Source: an uncultured Chloroflexota bacterium
Lineage (GTDB): Bacteria; Chloroflexota; Limnocylindria; Limnocylindrales; Limnocylindraceae
DNA length: 6,227 nt
NCBI GenBank assembly: GCA_903851225.1
Contig: CAINNT010000188.1
Coordinates: 1 to 6,227 of the forward strand
Reading direction: 5' to 3'
The notes beneath the pieces are model-generated. The model ran no database searches and had not been told where the DNA came from. It saw only the letters and a program-made list of their open reading frames with translations. Of this stretch, positions 5,635-6,227 are shown piece after piece (the first letter of the stretch is position 1; the number at the start of each line of letters is the position of its first letter). The translations under genes and the position numbers were made by a program.

Positions 5635-6227
5635 GATTGTTCCTCGCGCACCTTGTTGACGAACCGAGTGATGCGCACGAGCGCTTCGTGTAGGTTCTCT
5701 TCTGATGTCGCATAGCAGATGCGCACATGTCCAACGCCGCTCGCGCCGAACGAGGAGCCAGGTATCACTGCAACGTGCTCCTCCGTGAGGAGTCGCTCGG
5801 CAAACGCCTCGTCAGTGAGACCCGTTGAGCGAATGTCGGGGAAGGCGTAGAAGGCGCCTTGGGGAGTTCCGGTCGGCATGTTGAGGGCGGCGAGACCATC
5901 TAGCACGATCCTGCGACGCCGGGCGTACGCAGCACGCATCTGTTCGAGTGCTGGTTCTCCGTTGGTCATCGCCTCGAGGGCAGCATCCTGCGCAATCGTC
6001 GGGGCGCTCATGATCGCGTACTGATGGATCTTCACGAGCCCCGCAATGAGCTCCTTCGGCGCACAGAGGTAACCGACGCGCCACCCCGTCATGGCGTATG
6101 ACTTCGAGAAGCCGCCGATAAGGATGGTGCGCTCCCGCATCCCTGGATAGGCCGACATGGCGCGATGCGCCGGCCCCTCGTACACGAGCCGGTCGTAGAT
6201 CTCGTCGCTGATCACGACCAGGTCACG
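5631..6227 (-). CDS. Class I/II PLP aminotransferase, probably aspartate type, C-terminal half (cut by the window edge)
   Basis: The reading frame is open to the right edge, so 198 residues of an enzyme of about 390 are present; the true start lies outside. It is a fold-type I pyridoxal-phosphate aminotransferase. The first residues visible, RDLVVISDEIYDRLVYEG, contain the Asp and Tyr that contact the cofactor ring. GGFSKSYAMTGWRVGYL follows, with the Schiff-base lysine encoded at 6104-6102 and an Arg for the cofactor phosphate. PQGAFYAFPDI comes later, and HVRICYATS supplies the Arg that binds the substrate alpha-carboxylate. This pattern is typical of the aspartate/prephenate aminotransferase group (AspC subgroup Ib), though LL-diaminopimelate and other class I enzymes look similar in this half. 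It lies upstream of gatB with a four-base ATGA overlap, so the two are likely one operon. Confidence 0.93.
   Translation of the reverse strand, partial: RDLVVISDEIYDRLVYEGPAHRAMSAYPGMRERTILIGGFSKSYAMTGWRVGYLCAPKELIAGLVKIHQYAIMSAPTIAQDAALEAMTNGEPALEQMRAAYARRRRIVLDGLAALNMPTGTPQGAFYAFPDIRSTGLTDEAFAERLLTEEHVAVIPGSSFGASGVGHVRICYATSEENLHEALVRITRFVNKVREEQS
5641..5645 (-). promoter_or_regulatory. Ribosome binding site of gatB
   Basis: GAGGA on the minus strand, six bases before the ATG of gatB and inside the 3' end of the aminotransferase gene. It is the only clear Shine-Dalgarno in the window and fixes the gatB start, which coincides with the family N-terminus. Confidence 0.75.

Noticed and set aside
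5236..5715. Plus-strand frame of 159 codons opposite gatB and the aminotransferase
   Set aside because: It is a shadow of two firmly identified genes, with no start signal and no domain.
1..6227. Defence system, phage or mobile element
   Set aside because: No transposase, integrase, inverted-repeat pair, toxin or nuclease motif was found; the recognised genes are core metabolism, replication and translation.

Overview
The window is a very compact piece of a high-GC bacterial chromosome. About 35 of 6,227 bases lie outside coding sequence; every other gene junction is abutting or a 4-base overlap. Several starts are GTG and the only clear Shine-Dalgarno sequence is in front of gatB. The genes are core housekeeping genes. 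Taxonomy cannot be settled from the sequence. The DnaE type with a full metal-binding PHP domain, the GTG starts and the apparent leaderless promoters fit lineages such as Chloroflexota or Actinomycetota, and I lean weakly to Chloroflexota.

Layout. (1) Bases 1-1789, minus strand: the N-terminal 596 residues of the DNA polymerase III alpha subunit (dnaE), running off the left edge. (2) Bases 1790-1824: a tiny divergent promoter region with a -10-like hexamer 6-7 bases from each start codon. (3) Bases 1825-3931, plus strand: a three-gene cluster joined by two GTGA stop/start overlaps, encoding a YccU-type CoA-binding protein, a 248-residue protein I do not recognise, and a PfkB-family sugar kinase that most resembles fructoselysine 6-kinase. 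(4) Bases 3928-6227, minus strand: a class I/II aminotransferase (C-terminal half, entering from the right edge), gatB, and a 90-residue two-helix membrane protein. The plus cluster and the minus cluster converge and overlap by four bases at CTAG, next to a possible hairpin.

How the genes work together. dnaE is replication. The minus cluster pairs an amino-acid transaminase (probably aspartate type) with a subunit of the Asp-tRNA(Asn)/Glu-tRNA(Gln) amidotransferase; gatA and gatC are not in view. The plus cluster probably serves small-molecule metabolism: the kinase phosphorylates a sugar-like substrate, and the unknown protein is likely in the same pathway because it is translationally coupled to the kinase. 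No mobile element, CRISPR array, tRNA, rRNA or phage signature was seen. The least explained item is the 248-residue protein and its coupling to the kinase.
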